Of a stretch of DNA of 64,000 bases, positions 38,301 to 51,870 are shown in pieces. Origin of the DNA: Morinoia aosen. Taxonomy: Eukaryota; Arthropoda; Malacostraca; Amphipoda; Talitridae. The position numbers and the translations under genes are program-made. Numbering within the stretch: position 1 is the first letter of the stretch; every line of letters begins with the position of its first letter. The stretch is taken from the NCBI GenBank assembly GCA_030386875.1, contig CM059560.1, forward strand, positions 44,372,757 through 44,436,756. Reading direction: 5' to 3'. Under the pieces are notes generated by a model that made no database searches, was not told the origin of the DNA, and was given only the letters and a program-made list of their open reading frames with translations.

Positions 38301-41300
38301 ATACCTTCTGTACTCCTTTGTGCGCTGTAGAGATACCTTCTGTACTCCTTTGTGCGCTGTAGAGATACCTTCTGTACTCCTTTGTGCGCTGTAGAGATAC
38401 CTTCTGTACTCCTTTGTGCGCTGTAGAGATACCTTCTGTACTCCTTTGTGCGCTGTAGAGATACCATCTGTACTCCTTTGTGCGCTTTAGAGACACCTTC
38501 TGTACTCCTTTGTGCGCTGTAGAGATACCTTCTGTACTACTTTGTGCGCTGTAGAGATACCTCGTGTACTCCTTTGTACGCTGTAGAGATACCTTCTGTA
38601 CTCCTTTGTACGCTGTAGAGATACCTCGTGTACTCCTTTGTACGTTCTAGAGATATTTCCTGTACTCCTTAGTGCGCTGTAGAGATACCTTCTGTACTCC
38701 TTTGTGCGCTGTAGAGATACCTTCTGTACTCCTTTGTGCGCTGTAGAGATACCTTCTGTACTCCTTTGTGCGCTGTAGAGATACCTCGTGTACTCCTTTG
38801 TGCGCTGTAGAGATACCTTCTGTACTCCTTTGTGCGCTGTAGAGATACCTTCTGTACTCCTTTGTGCGCTGTAGAGATACCTTCTGTACTCCTTTGTGCG
38901 CTGTAGAGATACCTTCTGTACTCCTTTGTGCGCTGTAGAGATACCTTCTGTACTCCTTTGTGCGCTGTAGAGATACCTTCTGTACTCCTTTGTGCGCTGT
39001 AGAGATACCTTGTGTACTCCTTTGTACGCTGTAGAGATACCTTCTGTACTCCTTTGTACGCTGTAGAGATACCTCGTGTACTCCTTTGTACGTTCTAGAG
39101 ATATTTCCTGTACTCCTTTGTGCGCTGTAGAGATACCTTGTGTACTCCTTTGTGCGCTGTAGAGATACCTTCTGTACTCCTTTGTGCGCTGTAGAGATAC
39201 CTTCTGTACTCCTTTGTGCGCTGTAGAGATACCTCATGTACTCCTTTGTACGCTGTAGAGATACCTTCTGTACTCCTTTGTGCGCTGTAGAGATACCTTC
39301 TGTACTCCTTTGTGCGCTGTAGAGATACCTTCTGTACTCCTTTGTGCGCTGTAGAGATACCTTCTGTACTCCTTTGTGCGCTGTAGAGATACCTTCTGTA
39401 CTCCTTTGTGCGCTGTAGAGATACCTTCTGTACTCCTTTGTGCGCTGTAGAGATACCTCTTGTACTCCTTTGTACGCTGTAGAGATACCTTCTGCACTCC
39501 TTTGTACGCTGTAGAGATACCTCGTGTACTCCTTTGTACGTTCTAGAGATATTTCCTGTACTCCTTTGTGCGCTGTAGAAATACCTTCTGTACTCCTTTG
39601 TGCGCTGTAGAGATACCTTCCGTACTCCTTTGTGCGCTGTAGAGATACCTTCTGTACTCCTTTGTACGCTGTAGAGATATCTTCTGTACTCCTTTGTACG
39701 CTGTAGAGATACCTCGTGTACTCCTTAGTACGTTCTAGAGAAATTTCGTGTACTCCTTTGTGCGCTGTAGAGATACCTTCTGTACTCCTTTGTGCGCTGT
39801 AGAGATACCTTCTGTACTCCTTTGTACGCTGTAGAGATACCTCGTGTACTCCTTTGTACGTTCTAGAGATATTTCCTGTACTCCTTTGAGCGCTGTAAAG
39901 ATACCTTCTGTACTCCTTTGTGCGCTGTAGAGATACCTTCTGTACTCCTTTGTGCGCTGTACAGATACCTTCTGTACTCCTTTGTGCGCTGTACAGATAC
40001 CTTCTGTACTCCTTTGTGCGCTGTAGAGATACCTTCTGTACTCCTTTGTGCGCTGGAGAGATACCTTCTGTTCTCCTTTGTGCGCTGTAGAGATACCTTC
40101 TGTACTCCTTTGTGCGCTGTAGAGATACCTTCTGTACTCCTTTGTGCACTGTAGAGATACCTTGTGTACTCCTTTGAACGCTGTATAGATACCTTCTGTA
40201 CTCCTTTGTACGCTGAAGAGATACCTCGTGTACTCCTTTGTGCGCTGTAGAGATACCTTCTGTACTCCTTTGTACGCTGTAGAGATACCTCGTGTACTCC
40301 TTTGTGCGCTGTAGAGATACCTTCTGTACTCCTTTGTACGCTGTAGAGATACCTCGTGTACTCCTTTGTACGTTCTAGAGATATTTCCTGTACTCCTTTG
40401 TGCGCTGTAGAGATACCTTCTGTACTCCTTAGTGCGCTGTAGAGATACCTTCTGTACTCCTTTGTGCGCTGTTGAGATACCTTCTGTACTCCTTTGTGCG
40501 CTGTAGAGATACCTTCTGTACTCCTTTGTGCGCTGTAGAGATACCTTCTGTACTCCTTTGTGCGCTGTAGAGATACCATCTGTACTCCTTTGTGCGCTTT
40601 AGAGATACCTTCTGTACTCCTTTGTGCGCTGTAGAGATACCTTCTGTACTACTTTGTGCGCTGTAGAGATACCTCGTGTACTCCTTTGTACGCTGTAGAG
40701 ATACCTTCTGTACTCCTTTGTACGCTGTAGAGATACCTCGTGTACTCCTTTGTACGTTCTAGAGATATTTCCTGTACTCCTTTGTGCGCTGTAGAGATAC
40801 CTTCTGTACTCCTTTGTGCGCTGTAGAGATACCTTCTGTACTCCTTTGTGCGCTGTAGAGATACCTTCTGTACTCCTTTGTGCGCTGTAGAGATACCTCG
40901 TGTACTCCTTTGTGCGCTGTAGAGATACCTTCTGTACTCCTTTGTGCGCTGTAGAGATACCTTCTGTACTCCTTTGTGCGCTGTAGAGATACCTTCTGTA
41001 CTCCTTTGTGCGCTGTAGAGATACCTTCTGTACTCCTTTGTGCGCTGTAGAGATACCTTCTGTACTCCTTTGTGCGCTGTAGAGATACCTTCTGTACTCC
41101 TTTGTGCGCTGTAGAGATACCTTGTGTACTCCTTTGTACGCTGTAGAGATACCTTCTGTACTCCTTTGTACGCTGTAGAGATACCTCGTGTACTCCTTTG
41201 TACGTTCTAGAGATATTTCCTGTACTCCTTTGTGCGCTGTAGAGATACCTTCTGTACTCCTTTGTGCGCTGTAGAGATACCTTCTGTACTCCTTTGTGCG

Positions 41301-42040
41301 CTGTAGAGATACCTTCTGTACTCCTTTGTGCGCTGTAGAGATACCTCATGTACTCCTTTGTACGCTGTAGAGATACCTTCTGTACTCCTTTGTGCGCTGT
41401 AGAGATACCTTCTGTACTCCTTTGTGCGCTGTAGAGATACCTTCTGTACTCCTTTGTGCGCTGTAGAGATACCTTCTGTACTCCTTTGTGCGCTGTAGAG
41501 ATACCTCTTGTACTCCTTTGTACGCTGTAGAGATACCTTCTGCACTCCTTTGTACGCTGTAGAGATACCTCGTGTACTCCTTTGTACGTTCTAGAGATAT
41601 TTCCTGTACTCCTTTGTGCGCTGTAGAAATACTTTCTTTACTCCTTTGTGCGCTGTAGAGATACCTTCCGTACTCCTTTGTGCGCTGTAGAGATACCTTC
41701 TGTACTCCTTTGTACGCTGTAGAGATACCTTCTGTACTCCTTTGTACGTTCTAGAGAAATTTCCTGTACTCCTTTGTGCGCTGTAGAGATACCTTCTGTA
41801 CTCCTTTGTGCGCTGTAGAGATACCTTCTGTACTCCTTTGTACGCTGTAGAGACACCTCGTGTACTCCTTTGTACGTTCTAGAGATATTTCCTGTACTCC
41901 TTTGTGCGCTGTAAAGATACCTTCTGTACTCCTTTGTGCGCTGTAGAGATACCTTCTGTACTCCTTTGTGCGCTGTACAGATACCTTCTGTACTCCTTTG
42001 TGCGCTGTAGAGATACCTTTTGTACTCCTTTGAGCGCTGT
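34150..42040 (+). repeat. Large segment Y, copy 1 (about 7.9 kb)
   Basis: Y1 matches Y2 at a constant offset of 21814 bp. That is 682 monomers minus 10 bp, exactly the five 2-bp deletions in the DNA between. Markers present in both include TTTGAGCGCTG near 35855, CTCGTTTG near 36107, TACAACTTTG near 36360, TTTATGCGC near 37326, CTCCTTAGTGCG near 38670, CCTTGTGTACTCC near 39010, AGAAATTTCGTG near 39740 and two consecutive CTGTACAG monomers near 39960. A few single-base differences exist, such as CTGTGGAG near 38200 in Y1 only. Confidence 0.9.
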
Positions 42041-43320
42041 AGAGATACCTTCTGTATTCCTTTGTGCGCTGTAGAGATACCTCGTGTACTCCTTTGTACG
42101 CTGTAGAGATACCTTCTGTACTCCTTTGTACGCCGTAGAGATACCTCGTGTACTCCTTTGTGCGCTGTAGAGATACCTTCTGTACTCCTTTGTACGCTGT
42201 AGAGATACCTCGTGTACTCCTTTGTACGTTCTAGAGATATTTCCTGTACTCCTTTGTGCGCTGTAGAGATACCTTCTGTACTCCTTTGTGCGCTGTAGAG
42301 ATACCTTCTGTACTCCTTTGTGCGCTGTAGAGATACCTTCTGTACTCCTTTGTGCGCTGTAGAGATACCTTCTGTACTCCTTTGTGCGCTGTAGAGATAC
42401 CTTCTGTACTCCTTTGTACGCTGTAGAGATACCTCGTGTACTCCTTTGTACGTTCTAGAGATATTTCCTGTACTCCTTTGTGCGCTGTAGAGATACCTTC
42501 TGTTTTCCTTTGTGCGCTGTAGAGATACCTTCTGTACTCCTTTGTGCGCTGTTGAGATACCTTCTGTACTCCTTTGTACGCTGTAGAGATAACTTCTGTA
42601 CTCCTTTGTGCGCTGTAGAGATACCTTCTGTACTCCTTTGTACGCTGTAGAGATACCTCGTGTACTCCTTTGTACGTTCTAGAGATATTTCCTGTACTCC
42701 TTTGTGCGCTGTAGAGATACCTTCTGTACTCCTTTGTGCGCGGTAGAGACACCTTCTGTACTCCTTTGTGCGCTGTAGAGATACCTTCTGTACTCCTTTG
42801 TGCGCTGTAGAGATACCTTCTGTACTCCTTTGTACCCTGCAGAGATACCTTCTGTACTCCTTTGTGCGCTGTAGAGATACCTTCTGTACTCCTTTGTACG
42901 CTGTAGAGATACCTCGTGTACTCCTTTGTACGTTCTAGAGATATTTCCTGTACTCCTTTGTGCGCTGTAGAGATACCTTCTGTACTCCTTTGTGCGCTGT
43001 AGAGATACCTTCTGTATTCCTTTGTGCGCTGTAGAGATACCTTCTGTACTCCTTTTTACGCTGTAGAGATACCTTCTGTACTCCTTTGTGCGCTGTAGAG
43101 ATACTTTCTGTTCTCCTTTGTACGCTGTAGAGATACCTCGTGTACTCCTTTGTACGTTCTAGAGATATTTCCTGTACTCCTTTGTGCGCTGTAGAGATAC
43201 CTTCTTTACTCCTTTGTACGCTGTAGAGATACCTTCTGTACTCCTTTGTGCGCTGTAGAGATACCTTCTGTACTCCTTTGTGCGCTGTTGAGATACCTTC
43301 TGTACTCCTTTGTGCGCTGT

Positions 43321-43332
43321 AGAGACCTTCTG
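43321..43332 (+). other. 2-bp deletion in a monomer (register break)
   Basis: The monomer reads AGAGACCTTCTG instead of AGAGATACCTTCTG. The preceding monomer has CTGTTGAG. The same deletion in the same setting occurs at 45948, 50874 and 53494, so these descend from one event. The equivalent monomers near 1360, 5720 and 8020 also follow a CTGTTGAG monomer but are full length. Confidence 0.9.
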
Positions 43333-45942
43333 TACTCCTTTGTGCGCTGTAGAGATACCTCGTGTACTCCTTTGTACGCTGTAGAGATACCTTCTGTACT
43401 CCTTTGTACGCTGTAGAGATACCTCGTGTACTCCTTTGTACGTTCTAGAGATATTTCCTCTACTCCTTTGTGCGATGTAGAGATACATTCTGTACTCCTT
43501 TGTGCGCTGTAGAGATACCTTCTGTACTCCTTTGTGCGCTGTAGAGATACCTTCTGTACTCCTTTGTGCGCTGTAGAGATACCTTCTGTACTCCTTTGTG
43601 CGCTGTAGAGATACCTTTTGTACTCCTTTGTGCGCTGTAGAGATACCTTCTGTACTCCTTTGTGCGCTGTAGAGATACCTTCTGTACTCCTTTGTACGCT
43701 GTAGAGATACCTTCTGTACTCCTTTGTGCGCTGTAGAGATACCTTCTGTACTCTTTTGTACGCTGTAGAGATACCTCGTGTACTCCTTTGTACGTTCTAG
43801 AGATATTTCCTGTACTCCTTTGTGCGCTGTAGAGATACCTTCTGTACTCCTTTGTGCGCTGTAGAGATACCTTCTGTACTCCTTTGTGCGCTGTAGAGAT
43901 ACCTTCTGTACTCCTTTGTGCGCTGTAGAGATACCTTCTGTACTCCTTTGTGCGCTGAAGAGATACCTTCTGTACTCCTTTGTGCGCTGTAGAGATACCT
44001 CGTGTACTCCTTTGTACGCTGTAGAGATACCTTCTGTACTCCTTTGTACGCTGTAGAGATACCTCGTGTACTCCTTTGTGCGCTGTAGAGATACCTTCTG
44101 TACTCCTTTGTACGCTGTAGAGATACCTCGTGTACTCCTTTGTACGTTCTAGAGATATTTCCTGTACTCCTTTGTGCGCTGTAGAGATACCTTCTGTACT
44201 CCTTTGTGCGCTGTAGAGATACCTTCTGTACTACTTTGTGCGCTGTAGAGATACCTTCTGTACTCCTTTGTGCGCTGTGAAGATACCTTCTGTACTCCTT
44301 TGTGCGCTGTAGAGATACCTTCTGTACTCCTTTGTGCGCTGTAGAGATACCTTCTGTACTCCTTTGTGCGCTGTAGAGATACCTTCTGTACTCCTTTGTG
44401 CGCTGTAGAGATACCTTCTGTACTCCTTTGTGCGCTGTAGAGATACCTCGTGTACTCCTTTGTACGCTGTAGAGATACCTTCTGTACTCCTTTGTGCGCT
44501 GTAGAGATACCTTCTGTACTCCTTTGTGCGCTGTAGGGATACCTTCTGTACTCCTTTGTGCGCTGTAGAGATACCTCGTGTACTCCTTTGTACGTTCTAG
44601 AGATATTTCCTGTACTCCTTTGTGCGCTGTAGAGATACCTTCTGTACTCCTTTGTGCGCTGTAGAGATACCTTCTGTACTCCTCTGTGCGCTGTAGAGAT
44701 ACCTTTTGTACTCCTTCGTGCGCTGTAGAGATACCTTTTGTACTCCTTTGTGCGCTGTAGAGATACCTTCTGTACTCTTTTGTACGCTGTAGAGATACCT
44801 CGTGTACTCCTTTGTACGTTCTAGAGATATTTCCTGTACTCCTTTGTGCGCTGTAGAGATACATTCTGTACTCCTTTGTGCGCTGTAGAGATACCTTCTG
44901 TACTCCTTTGTGCGCTGTAGAGATACCTTCTGTACTCCTTTGTGCGCTGTAAAGATACCTCGTGTACTCCTTTGTACGCTGTAGAGATACCTTCTGTACT
45001 CCTTTGTGCGCTGTAGAGATACCTTCTGTACTCCTTTGTGCGCTGTAGAGATACCTCGTGCACTCCTTTGTGCGCTGTAGAGATACCTTCTGTACTCCTT
45101 TGTGCGCTGTAGAGATACCTTCTGTACCTTTTTGTACGCTGTAGAGATACCTCCCGTACTCCTTTGTACATTCTAGAGATATTTCCTGTACTCCTTTGTG
45201 CGCTGTAGAGATACCTTCTGTTTTCCTTCGTGCGCTGTAGAGATACCTTCTGTACTCCTTTGTGCGCTGTAGAGATACCTTCTGTACTCCTTTGTGCGCT
45301 GTAGAGATACCTTCTGTACTCCTTTGTACACTGTAGAGATACCTCGTGTACTCCTTTGTACGTTCTAGAGATATTTCCTGTTCTACTTTGTGCGCTCTAG
45401 AGATACCTTCTGTACTCCTTTGTGCGCTGTAGAGATACCTTCTGTACTCCTTTGTGCGCTGTAGAGATACCTTCTGTACTCCTTTGTGCGCTGTAGAGAT
45501 ACCTTCTGTACTCCTTTGTGCGCTGTAGAGATACCTTCTGTACTCCTTTGTGCGCTGTAGAGATACCTTCTGTACTCCTTTGTGCGCTGTAGAGATACCT
45601 CGTGTTCTCCTTTGTACGCTGGAGAGATACCTTCTGTACTCCTTTGTGCGCTGTAGAGATACCTTCTGTACTCCTTTGTGCGCTGTAGAGATACCTTCTG
45701 TACTCCTTTGTGCGCTGTAGAGATACCTTCTGTACTCCTTTGTACGCTGTAGAGATACCTTCTGTACTCCTTTGTGCGCTGTAGAGATACCTTCTGTACT
45801 CCTTTGTACGCTGTAGAGATACCTCGTGTACTCCTTTGTACGTTCTAGAGATATTTCCTGTACTCCTTTGTGCGCTGTAGAGATACCTTCTGTACTCCTT
45901 TGTGCGCTGTTGAGATACCTTCTGTACTCCTTTGTGCGCTGT

Positions 45943-45954
45943 AGAGACCTTCTG
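45943..45954 (+). other. 2-bp deletion in a monomer (register break)
   Basis: Same AGAGACCTTCTG deletion as at 43321, again after a CTGTTGAG monomer. The next monomer here reads CCTCTGTGCG, a change shared with the copy at 53489. Confidence 0.9.
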
Positions 45955-48340
45955 TACTCCTCTGTGCGCTGTAGAGATACCTCGTGTACTCCTTTGTACG
46001 CTGTAGAGATACCTTCTGTACTCCTTTGTACGCTGTAGAGATACCTCGTGTACTCCTTTGTGCGCTGTAGAGATACCTTCTGTACTCCTTTGTACGCTGT
46101 AGAGATACCTCGTGTACTCCTTTGTACGTTCTAGAGATATTTCCTCTACTCCTTTGTGCGATGTAGAGATACATTCTGTACTCCTTTGTGCGCTGTAGAG
46201 ATACCTTCTGTACTCCTTTGTGCGCTGTAGAGATACCTTCTGTACTCCTTTGTGCGCTGTAGAGATACCTTCTGTACTCCTTTGTGCGCTGTAGAGATAC
46301 CTTTTGTACTCCTTTGTGCGCTGTAGAGATACCTTCTGTACTCCTTTGTGCGCTGTAGAGATACCTTCTGTACTCCTTTGTACGCTGTAGAGATACCTTC
46401 TGTACTCCTTTGTGCGCTGTAGAGATACCTTCTGTACTCTTTTGTACGCTGTAGAGATACCTCGTGTACTCCTTTGTACGTTCTAGAGATATTTCCTGTA
46501 CTCCTTTGTGCGCTGTAGAGATACCTTCTGTACTCCTTTGTGCGCTGTAAAGATACCTTCCGTACTCCTTTGTGCGCTGTAGAGATACCTTCTGTACTCC
46601 TTTGTGCGCTGTAGAGATACCTTCTGTACTCCTTTGTGCGCTGTAGAGATACCTTCTGTACTCCTTTGTGCGCTGTAGAGATACCTCGTGTACTCCTTTG
46701 TACGCTGTAGAGATACCTTCTGTACTCCTTTGTACGCTGTAGAGATACCTCGTGTACTCCTTTGTGCGCTGTAGAGATACCTTCTGTACTCCTTTGTACG
46801 CTGTAGAGATACCTCGTGTACTCCTTTGTACGTTCTAGAGATATTTCCTGTACTCCTTTGTGCGCTGTAGAGATACCTTCTGTACTCCTTTGTGCGCTGT
46901 AGAGATACCTTCTGTACTACTTTGTGCGCTGTAGAGATACCTTCTGTACTCCTTTGTGCGCTGTGAAGATACCTTCTGTACTCCTTTGTGCGCTGTAGAG
47001 ATACCTTCTGTACTCCTTTGTGCGCTGTAGAGATACCTTCTGTACTCCTTTGTGCGCTTTAGAGATACCTTCTGTACTCCTTTGTGCGCTGTAGAGATAC
47101 CTTCTGTACTCCTTTGTGCGCTGTAGAGATACCTCGTGTACTCCTTTGTACGCTGTAGAGATACCTTCTGTACTCCTTTGTGTGCTGTAGAGATACCTTC
47201 TGTACTCCTTTGTGCGCTGTAGGGATACCTTCTGTACTCCTTTGTGCGCTGTAGAGATACCTCGTGTACTCCTTTGTACGTTCTAGAGATATTTCCTGTA
47301 CTCCTTTGTGCGCTGTAGAGATACCTTCTGTACTCCTTTGTGCGCTGTAGAGATACCTTCTGTACTCCTCTGTGCGCTGTAGAGATACCTTTTGTACTCC
47401 TTCGTGCGCTGTAGAGATACCTTTTGTACTCCTTTGTGCGCTGTAGAGATACCTTCTGTACTCTTTTGTACGCTGTAGAGATACCTCGTGTACTCCTTTG
47501 TACGTTCTAGAGATATTTCCTGTACTCCTTTGTGCGCTGTAGAGATACATTCTGTACTCCTTTGTGCGCTGTAGAGATACCTTCTGTACTCCTTTGTGCG
47601 CTGTAGAGATACCTTCTGTACTCCTTTGTGCGCTGTAAAGATACCTCGTGTACTCCTTTGTACGCTGTAGAGATACCTTCTGTACTCCTTTGTGCGCTGT
47701 AGAGATACCTTCTGTACTTCTTTGTGCGCTGTAGAGATACCTCGTGCACTCCTTTGTGCGCTGTAGAGATACCTTCTGTACTCCTTTGTGCGCTGTAGAG
47801 ATACCTTCTGTACCTTTTTGTACGCTGTAGAGATACCTCCCGTACTCCTTTGTACGTTCTAGAGATATTTCCTGTACTCCTTTGTGCGCTGTAGAGATAC
47901 CTTCTGTTTTCCTTCGTGCGCTGTAGAGATACCTTCTGTACTCCTTTGTGCGCTGTAGAGATACCTTCTGTACTCCTTTGTGCGCTGTAGAGATACCTTC
48001 TGTACTCCTTTGTACACTGTAGAGATACCTCGTGTACTCCTTTGTACGTTCTAGAGATATTTCCTGTTCTCCTTTGTGCGCTCTAGAGATACCTTCTGTA
48101 CTCCTTTGTGCGCTGTAGAGATACCTTCTGTACTCCTTTGTGCGCTGTAGAGATACCTTCTGTACTCCTTTGTGCGCTGTAGAGATACCTTCTGTACTCC
48201 TTTGTGCGCTGTAGAGATACCTTCTGTACTCCTTTGTGCGCTGTAGAGATACCTTCTGTACTCCTTTGTGCGCTGTAGAGATACCTCGTGTTCTCCTTTG
48301 TACGCTGTAGAGATACCTTCTGTACTCCTTTGTGCGCTGT

Positions 48341-49310
48341 AGAGATACCTTCTGTACTCCTTTGTGCGCTGTAGAGATACCTTCTGTACTCCTTTGTGCG
48401 CTGTAGAGATACCTTCTGTACTCCTTTGTACGCTGTAGAGATACCTTCTGTACTCCTTTGTGCGCTGTAGAGATACCTTCTTTACTTCTTTGTACGCTGT
48501 AGAGATACCTCGTGTACTCCTTTGTACGTTCTAGAGATATTTCCTGTACTCCTTTGTGCGCTGTAGAGATACCTTCTGTACTCCTTTGAGCGCTGTAGAG
48601 ATACCTTCTGTACTCCTTTGTGCGCTGTAGAGATACCTTCTGTACTCCTTTGTGCGCTGTAGAGATACCTTCTGTACTCCTTTGTACGCTGTAGAGATAC
48701 CTTCTGTACTCCTTTGTGCGCTGTAGAGATACCTTCTGTACTCCTTTGTACGCTGTAGAGATACCTCGTGTACTCCTTTGTACGTTCTAGAGATATTTCC
48801 TGAACTCCTTTGTGCGCTGTAGAGATACCATCTGTACTCGTTTGTGCGCTGTAGAGATACCTTCTGTACTCCTTTGTGCGCTGTAGAGATACCTTCTGTA
48901 CTCCTTTGTACGCTGTAGAGATACCTTCTGTACTCCTTTGTGCGCTGTAGAGATACCTTCTGTACTCCTTTGTGCGCTGTAGAGATACCTTCTGTACTCC
49001 TTTGTACGCTGTAGAGATACCTCGTATACTCCTTTGTACGTTCTAGAGATATTTCCTGTACTCCTTTGTGCGCTGTAGAGATACCTTCTGTACAACTTTG
49101 TGCGCTGTAGAGATACCTTCTGTACTCCTTTGTGCGCTGTAGAGATACCTTCTGTACTCCTTTGTACGCTGTAGAGATACCTTCTGTACTCCTTTGTGCG
49201 CTTTAGAGATACCTTCTGTACTCCTTTGTACGCTGTAGAGATACCTTCTGTACTCCTTTGTACGCTGTAGAGATACCTCGTGTACTCCTTTGTACGTTCT
49301 AGAGATATTT
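48341..49310 (+). repeat. Short Y-start piece between X1 and X2
   Basis: About 30 monomers resembling 30.3-31.3 kb and 35.6-36.6 kb. Markers are TTTGAGCG near 48588, TCCTGAACTCC near 48799, ACCATCTGTACTCG near 48829, CTCGTATACTCC near 49022 and TACAACTTTG near 49091. It then breaks off and X2 begins. It looks like the truncated start of a Y segment left by deletion or unequal exchange. Confidence 0.75.
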
Positions 49311-50868
49311 CCTGTACTCCTTTGTGCGCTGTAGAGATACCTTCTGTACTCCTTTGTGCGCTGTAGAGATACCTTCTGTACTCCTTTGTACGCTGTAGAG
49401 ATACCTCGTGTATTCCTTTGTACGTTCTAGAGATATTTCCTGTACTCCTTTGTGCGCTGTAAAGATACCTTCTGTACTCCTTTGTGCGCTGTAGAGATAC
49501 CTTCTGTACTCCTTTGTGCGCTGTACAGATACCTTCTGTACTCCTTTGTGCGCTGTAGAGATACCTTTTGTACTCCTTTGAGCGCTGTAGAGATACCTTC
49601 TGTATTCCTTTGTGCGCTGTAGAGATACCTCGTGTACTCCTTTGTACGCTGTAGAGATACCTTCTGTACTCCTTTGTACGCCGTCGAGATACCTCGTGTA
49701 CTCCTTTGTGCGCTGTAGAGATACCTTCTGTACTCCTTTGTACGCTGTAGAGATACCTCGTGTACTCCTTTGTACGTTCTAGAGATATTTCCTGTACTCC
49801 TTTGTGCGCTGTAGAGATACCTTCTGTACTCCTTTGTGCGCTGTAGAGATACCTTCTGTACTCCTTTGTGCGCTGTAGAGATACCTTCTGTACTCCTTTG
49901 TGCGCTGTAGAGATACCTTCTGTACTCCTTTGTGCGCTGTAGAGATACCTTCTGTACTCCTTTGTACGCTGAAGAGATACCTCGTGTACTCCTTTGTACG
50001 TTCTAGAGATATTTCCTGTACTCCTTTGTGCGCTGTAGAGATACCTTCTGTTTTCCTTTGTGCGCTGTAGAGATACCTTCTGTACTCCTTTGTGCGCTGT
50101 TGAGATACCTTCTGTACTCCTTTGTACGCTGTAGAGATAACTTCTGTACTCCTTTGTGCGCTGTAGAGATACCTTCTGTACTCCTTTGTACGCTGTAGAG
50201 ATACCTCGTGTACTCCTTTGTACGTTCTAGAGATATTTCCTGTACTCCTTTGTGCGCTGTAGAGATACCTTCTGTACTCCTTTGTGCGCGGTAGAGACAC
50301 CTTCTGTACTCCTTTGTGCGCTGTAGAGATACCTTCTGTACTCCTTTGTGCGCTGTAGAGATACCTTCTGTACTCCTTTGTACCCTGCAGAGATACCTTC
50401 TGTACTCCTTTGTGCGCTGTAGAGATACCTTCTGTACTCCTTTGTACGCTGTAGAGATACCTCGTGTACTCCTTTGTACGTTCTAGAGATATTTCCTGTA
50501 CTCCTTTGTGCGCTGTAGAGATACCTTCTGTACTCCTTTGTGCGCTGTAGAGATACCTTCTGTATTCCTTTGTGCGCTGTAGAGATACCTTCTGTACTCC
50601 TTTGTACGCTGTAGAGATACCTTCTGTACTCCTTTGTGCGCTGTAGAGATACTTTCTGTTCTCCTTTGTACGCTGTAGAGATACCTCGTGTACTCCTTTG
50701 TACGTTCTAGAGATATTTCCTGTACTCCTTTGTGCGCTGTAGAGATACCTTCTTTACTCCTTTGTACGCTGTAGAGATACCTTCTGTACTCCTTTGTGCG
50801 CTGTAGAGATACCTTCTGTACTCCTTTGTGCGCTGTTGAGATACCTTCTGTACTCCTTTGTGCGCTGT

Positions 50869-50880
50869 AGAGACCTTCTG
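50869..50880 (+). other. 2-bp deletion in a monomer (register break)
   Basis: The X2 counterpart of the deletion at 43321, 7548 bp downstream. Confidence 0.9.
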
Positions 50881-51854
50881 TACTCCTTTGTGCGCTGTAG
50901 AGATACCTCGTGTACTCCTTTGTACGCTGTAGAGATACCTTCTGTACTCCTTTGTACGCTGTAGAGATACCTCGTGTACTCCTTTGTACGTTCTAGAGAT
51001 ATTTCCTCTACTCCTTTGTGCGATGTAGAGATACATTCTGTACTCCTTTGTGCGCTGTAGAGATACCTTCTGTACTCCTTTGTGCGCTGTAGAGATACCT
51101 TCTGTACTCCTTTGTGCGCTGTAGAGATACCTTCTGTACTCCTTTGTGCGCTGTAGAGATACCTTTTGTACTCCTTTGTGCGCTGTAGAGATACCTTCTG
51201 TACTCCTTTGTGCGCTGTAGAGATACCTTCTGTACTCCTTTGTACGCTGTAGAGATACCTTCTGTACTCCTTTGTGCGCTGTAGAGATACCTTCTGTACT
51301 CTTTTGTACGCTGTAGAGATACCTCGTGTACTCCTTTGTACGTTCTAGAGATATTTCCTGTACTCCTTTGTGCGCTGTAGAGATACCTTCTGTACTCCTT
51401 TGTGCGCTGTAGAGATACCTTCTGTACTCCTTTGTGCGCTGTAGAGATACCTTCTGTACTCCTTTGTGCGCTGTAGAGATACCTTCTGTACTCCTTTGTG
51501 CGCTGAAGAGATACCTTCTGTACTCCTTTGTGCGCTGTAGAGATACCTCGTGTACTCCTTTGTACGCTGTAGAGATACCTTCTGTACTCCTTTGTACGCT
51601 GTAGAGATACCTCGTGTACTCCTTTGTGCGCTGTAGAGATACCTTCTGTACTCCTTTGTACGCTGTAGAGATACCTCGTGTACTCCTTTGTACGTTCTAG
51701 AGATATTTCCTGTACTCCTTTGTGCGCTGTAGAGATACCTTCTGTACTCCTTTGTGCGCTGTAGAGATACCTTCTGTACTACTTTGTGCGCTGTAGAGAT
51801 ACCTTCTGTACTCCTTTGTGCGCTGTGAAGATACCTTCTGTACTCCTTTGTGCG

Positions 51855-51870
51855 CTGTAGATACCTTCTG
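51855..51870 (+). other. Independent 2-bp deletion, private to X2
   Basis: The monomer reads CTGTAGATACC instead of CTGTAGAGATACC, so one AG of the AGAG pair is lost. X1 is full length at the equivalent place near 44310. It is a slippage-type event after X1 and X2 separated. Confidence 0.9.

Larger units (their letters stand above)
41760..48340 (+). repeat. Large segment X, copy 1 (about 6.6 kb)
   Basis: X1 matches X2 at an offset of 7548 bp, changing to 7546 after the 2-bp deletion at 51861 that only X2 carries. Shared markers include CTGTAAAG near 41912, the CGCCGTAG variant near 42131, GAGATAACTTCTG near 42590, TTGTACCCTGCAG near 42831, the 2-bp deletions at 43326 and 45948, and TTCCTCTACTCC near 43455 and 46141. 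Its first 280 bp overlap the end of Y1, so the two segments join without a boundary sequence. Confidence 0.88.
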
